Program-made: the position numbers and the translations under genes | NCBI GenBank assembly: GCA_964493665.1 | Contig: CAZBOZ010000004.1 | Coordinates: 1-64,000 of the forward strand | Length of the DNA stretch: 64,000 bases | Direction: 5' to 3' | DNA from: DAOSVX01 sp964493665 | Lineage (GTDB): Bacteria > Bacillota_I > Bacilli_A > RF39 > UBA660 | Shown here: piece by piece, positions 34,727-43,872 of the stretch | Layout: each line of letters starts with the position of its first letter | Position numbering within the stretch: position 1 is the first letter of the stretch | The notes under the pieces: generated by a model | Databases searched by the model: none | The model's input: the letters and a program-made list of their open reading frames with translations, nothing else | Told to the model about the DNA's origin: nothing

Positions 34727-37522
34727 ATGCAAGTTAAAAAGAAAAAGAAAAAAACCAGAAAAAAAGTTGATAAAACTTCAATGGCTGTCAATAGAGCTTT
34801 AAATAAAGTTAAAAAACAGTTACAAGTTTTAAAAGATAAAAGAAAATTAAAAAGTAAAAGGTCTAAATCTTTAATTTTAATAATACTAATGTATTTATTA
34901 ATCGGCTTTTTTAGTATTTGTGTAGCAGCAGGATTATATGTTATATTTTCAGCTCCTGATTTTAATAGTGAGAATCTTTATAATAAAGAAGCTACTGTTT
35001 TATATGACAAAGATGGCAATGTCTTTGCCAAGATTGGAATGGAAAAAAGAGAATTAGTAACTTATGATGAATTGCCTGATGTTTTAATAGATGCTCTTAT
35101 CGCTACAGAAGACTCTAGATTCTTTCAACATAATGGATTTGATATCGCTAGATTCTCAAAAGCCTTTATAGGCCAATTAACTGGCAATTCAAATGCTGGT
35201 GGTGGATCTACTCTATCAATGCAAGTAGTAAAAAACGCTTTTACTGATCCTAATGCTGTAAATGGTTTAAAAGGCATTATTAGAAAAGCCACAGATATTT
35301 ATATGGCGGTATTTAAACTAGAAAAAAATTATACTAAAGAACAAATAATTGAATTTTATGTTAACTCTCCTTGGCTAGGAAATAACTCCTGGGGAGTAGA
35401 ACAAGCTAGTCAAACTTATTTTGGTAAATCTGTAAAAGATTTAAGTCTTAGTGAAGCAGCTATAATAGTTGGTATGTTCCAATCTCCAGCTTCTTATAAT
35501 CCTTTTAGTAATTTAGAACTAACTACTCAAAGAAGAAACCAAGTATTAAATCTTATGGTAAGACATGGTTATATTTCTAATGAAGAAGCCGATATAGCTA
35601 AAAATATTTCAGTTGAGTCGTTATTAACTGATAAAACCAATCAAGATAAGTATCAAGCTTTAATTGATACAGCTGTTGAAGAAGTTGAAGATAAAACTGG
35701 TTATAATGCTTATACGGTACCAATGTTGATATACACAACCTTTGATTTAGATATTCAAGACACTTTAAATGGCATTATGAATAGTGAAACTTATAAGTTT
35801 GTTAATGATGTTGTCCAAATGGGCATTGCTGTTACTGATGTTGAAACTGGAGCCATTGTTGGAGTTGGAGCTGGAAGAAATCGCGTTGGTGAAAGACAAT
35901 TTAATTTTGCCACTATGATAAATAGACAAATTGGATCTACCGCTAAACCTTTCTTTGATTATGGTCCATTAATTGAATACAACGACGCTTCTACTTATAC
36001 CCCATTCTTTGATGAAAAATATTCTTATTCTAGTGGAGGTAGTGTTAAAAACGCTGATGGCAAATATTTAGGACTTATAACTATGCGCTATGCTTTAGCT
36101 CGAAGCCGAAATATTCCAGCACTCCAAGCCTTTCAAAGAGTTAATAAAGATAAAATAGCTGAGTTTGTTCATGCTTGTGGAATAAATTATGGTGAAAATT
36201 TATACGAAGCTTATGCTTTAGGTGGATTTAATGGTATGAGTCCAGTAGAGATGTCTGCTGCTTATGCTGTCTTTGCTAGAGGTGGCTACTATATTGCCCC
36301 TTATTCATATACTAAAGTCATTTTAAAGGAGTCAGAGCAAACAATTGAATATAAACCAGTTAAAACAAAAGCTATGAGCAAAGAAACAGCTTTCATGATT
36401 AATTATATGTTAGGCTATGCTGTAGATAATGGGATTATTGGTCGAGTAAATGTTAGCGGTACTGATGTTGCTGCTAAAACCGGTACTTCTTCGATAGATG
36501 GTGCTGCAACTAAAAAATATGGTATTCCATCTTCTTCTATCATGGATAGTTGGGTATCAGTTTATTCTCCTGACTACTCTTTCTCTATATGGTACGGATA
36601 TGAAAAACTATCTAGTGATTATTATTTAACAATTACCGCTGCCGGTAAAGTAAGAAGTGCTGTAGCCAGAATGTTAGTTAGTAGTATTTTTGAAAAAAAT
36701 AGTCGATTCCCAAGTGGTGGCGCTGTTAAAAAAATTAGAGTGGAATTAGAAACTTTCCCTGCTAAACTAGCTAGTGAGCACACTCCTAGTGATCTTATCT
36801 CTAGTGAATACTTTAAAAGCGGTACTGAGCCAACCGAAACATCAACAAGGTTTAGTACTTTAAATGATCCTACTAATTTAAGTGCTAAATATACTGGGGG
36901 AACTATTAATATTACTTGGAATAAAATCGCTACTCCTGATGCTATTAATACCACTTACTTACAAAATTATTTTAATACTTATTATGGCGAATGGGCTGAT
37001 AAATATTATCAAAAAAGACTTGAATATAATAATACCAATATTGGTACTATTGGCTATGAAATATATTTAAAAGACAGTTCTAATAATATTTCTTACTTAG
37101 GCTTTACAACAAACAATTATTTTAATTATACTGCTTTAAATACTGATACAAATTATACTTTTGTAATTAAAGCTGCTTATACAATTTTCAAAGATAATAA
37201 AAGCTCTGGAGCTGAAATAGTTACCAATCCTCACACCTTATCATTACAAGTTACTATTGTAGTTACTCAACCAACTACTACAATAGCTAAAGAAACAGAA
37301 TTAAGTTATTATCAAGATCCTATCAATCCTTTTAAAGTCTATGTAGGTGAAACAGAAGTAACTAATTATACTTTTACTAAAAGCATATATAAAGTTGTTG
37401 ATGATGTGGAAACGGAAGTTACAAGTATTCCTAAAAATGAAGTTGGTAGTTATATTATAAAATATACTATACTATATAATAGCAAAACTTATAATTCATC
37501 TAGAAAAGTTGTTGTAGAATAA
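34727..37522 (+). CDS. ponA: Class A penicillin-binding protein (PBP1A type)
   Basis: A bifunctional peptidoglycan synthase of 931 residues. A very basic cytoplasmic N-terminus (over 60 residues, many Lys) precedes one membrane helix. The transglycosylase domain has EDSRFFQHNGFD, GGSTLSMQVVKN and FYVNSPWLGNN. The transpeptidase has GSTAKPF (active-site Ser-x-x-Lys), SRN and KTGTS. The last 230 residues hold a fibronectin type III-like domain (NLSAKYTGG-NITWNKI to TDTNYTFVIKA) and a further beta-type domain. Partner of GpsB. Confidence 0.95.
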   Translation: MQVKKKKKKTRKKVDKTSMAVNRALNKVKKQLQVLKDKRKLKSKRSKSLILIILMYLLIGFFSICVAAGLYVIFSAPDFNSENLYNKEATVLYDKDGNVFAKIGMEKRELVTYDELPDVLIDALIATEDSRFFQHNGFDIARFSKAFIGQLTGNSNAGGGSTLSMQVVKNAFTDPNAVNGLKGIIRKATDIYMAVFKLEKNYTKEQIIEFYVNSPWLGNNSWGVEQASQTYFGKSVKDLSLSEAAIIVGMFQSPASYNPFSNLELTTQRRNQVLNLMVRHGYISNEEADIAKNISVESLLTDKTNQDKYQALIDTAVEEVEDKTGYNAYTVPMLIYTTFDLDIQDTLNGIMNSETYKFVNDVVQMGIAVTDVETGAIVGVGAGRNRVGERQFNFATMINRQIGSTAKPFFDYGPLIEYNDASTYTPFFDEKYSYSSGGSVKNADGKYLGLITMRYALARSRNIPALQAFQRVNKDKIAEFVHACGINYGENLYEAYALGGFNGMSPVEMSAAYAVFARGGYYIAPYSYTKVILKESEQTIEYKPVKTKAMSKETAFMINYMLGYAVDNGIIGRVNVSGTDVAAKTGTSSIDGAATKKYGIPSSSIMDSWVSVYSPDYSFSIWYGYEKLSSDYYLTITAAGKVRSAVARMLVSSIFEKNSRFPSGGAVKKIRVELETFPAKLASEHTPSDLISSEYFKSGTEPTETSTRFSTLNDPTNLSAKYTGGTINITWNKIATPDAINTTYLQNYFNTYYGEWADKYYQKRLEYNNTNIGTIGYEIYLKDSSNNISYLGFTTNNYFNYTALNTDTNYTFVIKAAYTIFKDNKSSGAEIVTNPHTLSLQVTIVVTQPTTTIAKETELSYYQDPINPFKVYVGETEVTNYTFTKSIYKVVDDVETEVTSIPKNEVGSYIIKYTILYNSKTYNSSRKVVVE

Positions 37523-37523
37523 T

Positions 37524-37550
37524 AAAATCACACATTAGTGTGATTTTTTA
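37524..37550. terminator. Two-way terminator between ponA and nth
   Basis: The 10-bp stem AAAATCACAC/GTGTGATTTT with loop ATTA is followed by T-runs on both strands. Confidence 0.85.
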
Positions 37551-38157
37551 TATACTTACAATTTTCTTTTAATAAGCATTCATTACATTTAGGCTTTTGA
37601 CTTTTACAAATATATCTACCAAATAAAACTAATTGATGATGAACTCTAGCTAATTTAGATTTAGGAATCTTTTTATTTAAAACTTTTTCTACTCCTAGTG
37701 GATTCAATTTTTTTGATGCTAATCCTAATCTTTTGGCCACTCTTTCAACGTGAGTATCTACTGCAATTACTTCTTCATCAAACAAATTAGCTAAAACAAC
37801 ATTGCATACTTTTCTACCTACTCCAGGAAGGCTTTCTAAATAACATCTATTATTTGGGACTATTCCCTTATAATCATTTACTAGTCTTTGAGCTGTTTTA
37901 GTAATATATTCAGCTTTTCTTTTATAAGTGCCTATTGGTTTTAAAATGCTTTCTATATCTTTTAAATTGGCTCTAGCTAAAGAATAAATATCATATTTAG
38001 AAAATAATACTTTAGTTACTTCATTTACTTTTTTATCAGTCGTTTGAGCACTTAAAATAGTTGCTATTAAAAGCTCATAGTCTTTTTTGTATTCTAACTC
38101 ACATCTAGGATTAGGAATCATTTTATCAAGAAACTCTAAGAAAAAATTAATTGTCAT
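37528..38157 (-). CDS. nth: Endonuclease III
   Basis: A DNA glycosylase/AP lyase for oxidised pyrimidines. The helix-hairpin-helix is LPGVGRKVCNVVLAN with the catalytic Lys just after the Gly-x-Gly, the catalytic Asp is in AVDTHVERVAKRLG, and the iron-sulfur set C-x6-C-x2-C-x5-C is present as CKSQKPKCNECLLKENC. At 209 residues it is full length. It overlaps dnaD by 11 bases. Confidence 0.96.
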   Translation of the reverse strand: MTINFFLEFLDKMIPNPRCELEYKKDYELLIATILSAQTTDKKVNEVTKVLFSKYDIYSLARANLKDIESILKPIGTYKRKAEYITKTAQRLVNDYKGIVPNNRCYLESLPGVGRKVCNVVLANLFDEEVIAVDTHVERVAKRLGLASKKLNPLGVEKVLNKKIPKSKLARVHHQLVLFGRYICKSQKPKCNECLLKENCKYIKNHTNV

Positions 38158-38788
38158 CTTCTAACCAATTATAATCAAATAAAGTCTTTTCTAAATCAGG
38201 GTTCTTTTTAACAAGATGATTTTTAACATCATCCATGGTCTTAAACCCTTTTCTACCCCATTCATAGATAATTTTATCAATATATCTTAAACTACGAACG
38301 TTATTATAAGTAGCTTCTTTTAAAGCTCCAATAATTAATTCCTCGCTAACTTTTTTGTCAAGCCAAGCATTTATTATTTCATATTCCATGGGCGATAAAG
38401 TTCTACTAAATTCTTTTTCAAAAACTTCAAAAATGGTCTTGGTATTAGACTTTTCTTCTACTTCGCCAATTTCATCAAATATTAAATTTTCTACATTTTC
38501 TAAACTAATAATTTCTTTTATCTTACCGTTTTCATCTTTTTCATTATTAATTTTTATTAATCCTTTACTATTTAAAGAACTAAATACTAATAAAGCTTCC
38601 TCATTAGAATATCCTAAAGCATTATGAATATCAGTTAAGTTTAATACCTTTTCATTTAAGTTATTAAAATATATAAGTAAAATCAATTCATCTAAAGTAA
38701 CATTATGCTTTTTTAATACTTTTAAAAACCATGGTGATACACTATAACTTTTACCATTAATATATTTCATTATATTTTTATTTTTCAT
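38147..38788 (-). CDS. dnaD: DnaD-type primosome protein
   Basis: DnaD helps load the replicative helicase in low-GC Firmicutes. The N-terminal winged helix (SVSPWFLKVLKKHNVTLDEL) is followed by the DnaD domain: FEKEFSRTLSPMEYEIINAW and YNNVRSLRYIDKIIYEWGRKG. Length 213 residues. The dnaD-nth pair is conserved. Confidence 0.93.
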   Translation of the reverse strand: MKNKNIMKYINGKSYSVSPWFLKVLKKHNVTLDELILLIYFNNLNEKVLNLTDIHNALGYSNEEALLVFSSLNSKGLIKINNEKDENGKIKEIISLENVENLIFDEIGEVEEKSNTKTIFEVFEKEFSRTLSPMEYEIINAWLDKKVSEELIIGALKEATYNNVRSLRYIDKIIYEWGRKGFKTMDDVKNHLVKKNPDLEKTLFDYNWLEDDN

Positions 38789-39896
38789 AATACCACTTCT
38801 CTTTATTATTTATCAAATATTTTTTAATATCGTTTTTATTATTCTTTATCTCCTTGTTTAAAATAACATTTTTAATATCTTCAACTATTTTTTTTATTTT
38901 TACAGATGGTTTTAAATTAAGTAGATCAATAATTTCTTTACCATTAATTTCTATATCATTATAATCATGGATAGGCATTAATTTATATAATTTATTAATA
39001 ATGATTTTATTTATACCAAGAATATCTCCAGCTATATAAGTGTGGTATAAATCATATTTAAATAAAATATTAGTATCTATTTTACCATAATTTACAATTT
39101 CTTTAATTATTTTTATGCTGTTTTTTTCTTGGTTAGTAAAAGGATACTTATCAGAGTATTCTATTTGAGCCCACATACCCAATAAATCATCAGTTTTTTT
39201 AACGGATTTATAACTAATCTCTAAAACCTCATCTAAACCAATTTCTTTGATAAAATTTAATCCTGTTCTATATCTTTTTGATATTAAAATAAAGTTTAAT
39301 TCATTTTTCTTTCTTTGAAAAGATAAAGTACTTATTAATTTTTTGTTATTTATAATGAACTCTAAAGCTTCATCTTCTATTTTAAAATCCAAAATAGTTG
39401 CAAAACGAATAGCCCTTAACATTCTAAGAGGATCCTCAGTAAATTTCTTTTTAATATCACCAACAACTTTTATTTTTTTAGCTTCAATATCCTTTTTTCC
39501 ATTCAACATATCAATAATATTACTCTTTTTATTCATACAAATAGTATTAATAGTAAAATCTCGTCTATTCAAATCCGTAAATAAGTTATTAACATAATTT
39601 ATTTCAGTTGGCTTTCGGTTTTGGTACTTAGATTCTTCTCTATAAGTAGTAATATCCACATTATAGTTCCCTATTTTTAATTTATAAGAGCCATAAGCAT
39701 TAGTATCACTTTTTCCTAAAGGGAATATTTTAGTTATATCTTTTAATAAAGCATTTGTAATAATATCTACATCATTAGTTTTAATTCTTAGAATTTTATC
39801 TCTAACATAGCCACCGACTATGTATGCTTCAAACCCATTTTCTTCAATTTTTTTTAATATATTTTTAATACTTTGGTCCATAATAGTCACCACCAT
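38778..39896 (-). CDS. cca: CCA-adding tRNA nucleotidyltransferase
   Basis: Adds or repairs the 3' CCA of tRNAs. The nucleotidyltransferase motif is VGGYVRDKIL followed by NDVDIITNAL (metal-binding D-x-D), then DLNRRDFTINTICMN and EDPLRMLRAIRFA. Length 372 residues, slightly short of the Bacillus enzyme. Several tRNA genes here already encode CCA, so repair may be its main task. It overlaps dnaD by 11 bases. Confidence 0.95.
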   Translation of the reverse strand: MVVTIMDQSIKNILKKIEENGFEAYIVGGYVRDKILRIKTNDVDIITNALLKDITKIFPLGKSDTNAYGSYKLKIGNYNVDITTYREESKYQNRKPTEINYVNNLFTDLNRRDFTINTICMNKKSNIIDMLNGKKDIEAKKIKVVGDIKKKFTEDPLRMLRAIRFATILDFKIEDEALEFIINNKKLISTLSFQRKKNELNFILISKRYRTGLNFIKEIGLDEVLEISYKSVKKTDDLLGMWAQIEYSDKYPFTNQEKNSIKIIKEIVNYGKIDTNILFKYDLYHTYIAGDILGINKIIINKLYKLMPIHDYNDIEINGKEIIDLLNLKPSVKIKKIVEDIKNVILNKEIKNNKNDIKKYLINNKEKWYYEK

Positions 39897-39927
39897 TTAA
39901 AAAAGATAAATCCATATTAATTATAAC

Positions 39928-39955
39928 ATAAAAAAAGTTATCAAATGATAACTAT
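39928..39955 (-). terminator. Terminator of ezrA
   Basis: The stem AGTTATCA/TGATAACT with a 2-base loop is followed by a T-run on the minus strand, overlapping the last ezrA codon. Confidence 0.75.
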
Positions 39956-41676
39956 TTTGAATACGATTCCAAAATCCTTTTATAGGCTCCTTGATCAATT
40001 ACATTTAAAGATTCAATGGCACTTTCTAAAGCTAGTTTAAAGTTTCCTTTAAAAAACATATTCTCTGCTTTAGCAAGCCCACTTGCCAAATCTTTATTAA
40101 CTGGAATATATCTATTACCATAGACGATAGCTGTTTCAGCTAAATTAGCCGTTTTAACTGTCTCATTAGTTGTATTATAAAGTTTTAAAACTAAGTCTCT
40201 GGCTGTATCAACTCTAATATTTAATACTTTAATAGAAATTGGTTTTTTATCTAATTCTTTAATTATTTCTTTTATAGCATCATTAGCTTCTGATAACTCA
40301 ATATAAAAATTCTTAGGTATGACAGGTAATTTAAAACTCTTTATCTTTTGTTTAGCATTTCTTAAAATACTTTTAATTTCATCTAGTTGTTCTCTAGCTC
40401 TTAATTCATCTTCTTTTAAACTTCCTAACGTCCTTAAAGCAGTTTCTAATCTTTCTTCTATTCTAATTATTTTAACATTTATAAATTCCATTTCTTTAGT
40501 TAATTTAGAATAAGAGAATAATTTATTACGATGAGTATTTATAATAGTTTCAAAATCTTTATCAATGTTATTTAAATCTTTATTAATTTCATCTATTACT
40601 AATACATCTTCTTCAGTTAAATCATAGCTATATTTTATATCTTCGATTTTACTATATAAGCCTTTAGCAATTTTAATTAGTCTAGAAATTTTAATAGTCA
40701 AAGTTCTGGTATATTCATCAAACAATTTTTTAGAAATTCTTTCTTTATCAAAATCATTATAAGTAGAATCAAAATAATCTAAGATAGTTTTTAATTCAAA
40801 TATTGAATCTTCAACATTTAAAACATTTAATCTAGAAAATATATCTCGAATTTTTTTATCAGCTTCAGTAGCATTATAAGGAATATTTAAGTATTCTAAC
40901 ACATAACCTTCTTTGGTCATTTTTTGATAAATTGCTAAGATATCTTCTATTTTCCTAGGAATAATACTTTGTCCCATTAAAACTATGCTTGGAGCTTCAT
41001 CTACGACAACTCTTAAATTACCAATAGTATCTCCTAAAGCTTTTACTATTTTGCCAACTTCCATATAAGAATTACTATTCATAGCAGTCTCAAAAGCCGT
41101 AAACAATTTATCAATGTTTTCAAATTGTAATTCAATTGGATCCTTTACTTCTGCATAATCATTATAACTACTTTTATATTTATTAATAACTTCGCGATAT
41201 AAAGCCTTTAATTTAGTAACATGTTCCCTATTTCTTTCCTCGCTTAAAGTTATTTCTCTTATTTCATTTAATAAATATTTGGCTTTTGTTTTTACAAAGA
41301 AAATTTCCATTTCAATATGAGCTAATTTTTTAGTTATTTCTTTTTCTTTTTTAAAAGTTAAAAAATCTTCTAATTCTAATAATTCATCAGTTATTTTAGG
41401 AACTTCTTTATCTTTTATTTCCTTGAAACGATACTGCCAATCAGTATACATTTCTTTTAAAGTATCATTATTAATTAAATTTTCTACTTTATTTAATTCT
41501 GATAATATTGAAGCTGATATTATTAAATTCTTTTCTCTTTCTAAAAAATCCAATTCAGCAGCAAATTTTTTGGTTTTGTTTTTCTTTATTAAAGACAAAG
41601 TAATAACAATTAAAATAATCCCTGCTATTATAAAACTAACAATAGTTAAAATAACAGTCCCATCCACAATTATCAC
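39952..41676 (-). CDS. ezrA: Septation ring regulator EzrA
   Basis: EzrA is a membrane-anchored regulator of FtsZ ring formation. One N-terminal helix (ILTIVSFIIAGIILIVITLSL-type segment) is followed by about 540 residues of spectrin-like coiled coil, including FDSTYNDFDKERISKKLFDEY and late AENMFFKGNFKLALESAIES. Length 574 residues, close to the Bacillus protein. Confidence 0.92.
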   Translation of the reverse strand: MIIVDGTVILTIVSFIIAGIILIVITLSLIKKNKTKKFAAELDFLEREKNLIISASILSELNKVENLINNDTLKEMYTDWQYRFKEIKDKEVPKITDELLELEDFLTFKKEKEITKKLAHIEMEIFFVKTKAKYLLNEIREITLSEERNREHVTKLKALYREVINKYKSSYNDYAEVKDPIELQFENIDKLFTAFETAMNSNSYMEVGKIVKALGDTIGNLRVVVDEAPSIVLMGQSIIPRKIEDILAIYQKMTKEGYVLEYLNIPYNATEADKKIRDIFSRLNVLNVEDSIFELKTILDYFDSTYNDFDKERISKKLFDEYTRTLTIKISRLIKIAKGLYSKIEDIKYSYDLTEEDVLVIDEINKDLNNIDKDFETIINTHRNKLFSYSKLTKEMEFINVKIIRIEERLETALRTLGSLKEDELRAREQLDEIKSILRNAKQKIKSFKLPVIPKNFYIELSEANDAIKEIIKELDKKPISIKVLNIRVDTARDLVLKLYNTTNETVKTANLAETAIVYGNRYIPVNKDLASGLAKAENMFFKGNFKLALESAIESLNVIDQGAYKRILESYSK

Positions 41677-41745
41677 TTCCTTATTCTATATAATATTGTA
41701 TCATATTTAATTGTTTTAGAAAATCTTTTTTAACTACTTAGAAGC

Positions 41746-41774
41746 TTGACATAATGGCTTCTTATATGTATAAT
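41746..41774 (+). promoter_or_regulatory. Consensus promoter of rpsD
   Basis: TTGACA (41746-41751), exactly 17 bases, TATAAT (41769-41774): a perfect sigma-A promoter, in keeping with a strongly expressed ribosomal protein gene. Confidence 0.9.
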
Positions 41775-41780
41775 CATCTG

Positions 41781-41951
41781 TAGCTAATTCATTTGGCAGC
41801 ATTATAATAAATTATTAATGTGTTTGTTACTTAAATAAGTTATAAAAGTACTTAGGGCTGCCCTAAAGAAATTTGTTAAACAAACTCCCTATTAAATTAT
41901 TATAATAAAGACTTTTGTTTTAGAAATTTATTTATAGTTAGGAGGTGTATT
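41781..41951 (+). promoter_or_regulatory. rpsD 5' leader, candidate S4 autoregulatory element
   Basis: About 170 bases separate the promoter from the rpsD start. The leader contains a GC-richer hairpin TTAGGG-ctg-CCCTAA near 41855 and several weaker stems before the AGGAGGTG ribosome site. In Bacillus, S4 represses its own mRNA through the leader; the same is inferred here from position and length only. No tRNA-type T-box element is seen. Confidence 0.45.
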
Positions 41952-42554
41952 ATGTCAAGGTATACCGGCTCTACATTTAAAAAATCTCGTCAACTAGGAT
42001 TTTCTATTTTAGAAAATGGTAAAGAACTAGCTAAAAAGCCATTCGCTCCTGGAGCTCATGGTAGAGATAGAAGAAGAAAATTAAGTGAATATGGTATTCA
42101 GTTACAAGAAAAACAAAAAGTAAGATTCATGTATGGTTTAACTGAAAAACAATTTAGAAAAGTTTTTGAAAAAGCTGAAAACATGAAAGGTATTACTGGA
42201 GAAAATTTACTTGCTCTTTTAGAAAGCCGTTTAGATAATTTGGTTTATCGTATGGGTTTTGCTAAAACTAGACGTGGTGCTAGACAATTAGTTAATCATG
42301 GTCATATTTGTGTAAATGGCAAAAAAGTAGATATTCCTTCATATACTGTTAAAGTAGGACAAGTTATAAGTATTAAAGAACAATCTAAGGAACATCCTGC
42401 TATTAAAGAAGCTTTAGAAACTACTTTAAATAGACCAACATTTATTTCATTTGATGAAAAAAGTGCTTCAGGTGCATATTTAAGACATCCTGAAAGAACA
42501 GAATTGAATAATGAGATAAATGAATTATTAATTGTTGAGTATTACAACAGATAA
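41952..42554 (+). CDS. rpsD: 30S ribosomal protein S4
   Basis: Starts 16S rRNA folding in 30S assembly. The sequence has SRYTGSTFKKSRQLGFS, KFRFMYGL-type segment (VRFMYGLTEKQFRKVF), and the S4 RNA-binding domain ESRLDNLVYRMGFAKTRRGARQLVNHGHI. Length 200 residues. It is a single-gene transcript with its own promoter and a terminator. Confidence 0.97.
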   Translation: MSRYTGSTFKKSRQLGFSILENGKELAKKPFAPGAHGRDRRRKLSEYGIQLQEKQKVRFMYGLTEKQFRKVFEKAENMKGITGENLLALLESRLDNLVYRMGFAKTRRGARQLVNHGHICVNGKKVDIPSYTVKVGQVISIKEQSKEHPAIKEALETTLNRPTFISFDEKSASGAYLRHPERTELNNEINELLIVEYYNR

Positions 42555-42555
42555 T

Positions 42556-42584
42556 AAAAAAGTACTATTTAGTACTTTTTTTTA
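42556..42584. terminator. Two-way terminator between rpsD and the M16 genes
   Basis: The 10-bp stem AAAAAGTACT/AGTACTTTTT with loop ATTT has T-runs on both strands. Confidence 0.85.
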
Positions 42585-43872
42585 TAGGATTTATTACCAT
42601 AATAGAAATATTTTTATTTATTTTTATTTTCTTAGTAATGCTGTTTATCTCTTTAACACTTAATTTGTTTATTATTTGATAATAATTATTTATTACTTTG
42701 CCATAATTTATCACATCACCAGTTAAAGCATTGCTTTTATTGGAAATGTTATCAAAATATAGAATCATACTACTTAATAAGCACCTTTTTTTTCTTGCCA
42801 ATTCTTCTTTAGTTATATCCATTTTGCTTAATTCTTTTTTCATTATAGGAATAACTTTTTTAGGATTATTACTTTCAAAAGTTATAGTTAACACTATATT
42901 TTCTTCTTCAAAAGCAAAACTAGGATATAAAGAGCCTATTATTAAGCCTTTATTTATTAACATCTCATTCAAACTACTAGTAGATCCAAATTTAGCATCT
43001 ATTATTAAACTAAAACAAAAACTTAGTTTAGGTTTAAATATCTTTTTAAAATCATTTAAAGAAAGTTTTAGTTTAATTGTGGCTTTAGGTACTTTAATGT
43101 TTTTGTATATTTCTTCATAACTTTTCTTAACATTTAAAGGCTCTTGATATTTTTTTAAACTTACTTTTTGGTATTTTGTTAATGAATTAAATGACTTATT
43201 ATTTTTTATTATTTTTAGAGCTTCTTCTTTTTTAAACTTACCAGTTATTACAATAAACATGTTATGAGGATTATAAAAAGTGTTGTAAACATTTTCTATA
43301 TCTTTTAAAGTAATACTTTTCACTTCTTTTATGGTACCAATAACTGATTCTTTATATCTGTTATAATAATATAAGTTTTCTCTTGACTTCACATTTAAAT
43401 CACGATAAGGATTATCATTGTCTCTATTTATTTCCTCTATAATAATGCCTCTTTCTTTTTCAACATTATCATTTGTAAAATAAGGATTGTTAACAAAACT
43501 TAATAGAATATTTAAATTCTCTTTAAAGTTTTTGGAACCAACAACATAATATCTAGTTTCTTTTATACTAGTAAAAGCATTAGATGAGGCACCATATTTA
43601 GCAAATTTTTCGTTTGCATCTTTACCATCTTTCTCTTTAAACATTAAATGCTCTAAAAAATGAGCTGCTCCATTTGGCAAATAAGTGTAATTTTTTTGAT
43701 TAGCAGTTTTAAAACCATTATAAGCTGAACCATATTTTACTGAGTATGAAATTCTAAAAATTTTGGATTTAGAATCAGGCATTAAATAAACTTCTAAACC
43801 ATTATTTAGCTTTTCATAAAAATATTCTTCATCTATTCCTTTTATGCTATTTTTTTTCATTATTATTTTCAC
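42565..43872 (-). CDS. M16 peptidase, active-site subunit (YmfH-like)
   Basis: The 435-residue protein has the inverted zinc motif H-x2-E-H as HFLEHLMF, with a downstream ERGIIIEEINRDND carrying the third ligand. This matches the YmfH-type M16 protease of Bacillus. It overlaps the partner gene upstream by 26 bases; the two probably form a heterodimer with one active site. In Bacillus such pairs sit near rodZ/pgsA; here they are about 10 kb away. Confidence 0.9.
   Translation of the reverse strand: MKIIMKKNSIKGIDEEYFYEKLNNGLEVYLMPDSKSKIFRISYSVKYGSAYNGFKTANQKNYTYLPNGAAHFLEHLMFKEKDGKDANEKFAKYGASSNAFTSIKETRYYVVGSKNFKENLNILLSFVNNPYFTNDNVEKERGIIIEEINRDNDNPYRDLNVKSRENLYYYNRYKESVIGTIKEVKSITLKDIENVYNTFYNPHNMFIVITGKFKKEEALKIIKNNKSFNSLTKYQKVSLKKYQEPLNVKKSYEEIYKNIKVPKATIKLKLSLNDFKKIFKPKLSFCFSLIIDAKFGSTSSLNEMLINKGLIIGSLYPSFAFEEENIVLTITFESNNPKKVIPIMKKELSKMDITKEELARKKRCLLSSMILYFDNISNKSNALTGDVINYGKVINNYYQIINKLSVKEINSITKKIKINKNISIMVINPIKKSTK

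Noticed and set aside
42731..43120. A 129-codon plus-strand frame inside the M16 peptidase gene
   Set aside because: It is the complement of a conserved protease; no ribosome site or recognisable product.
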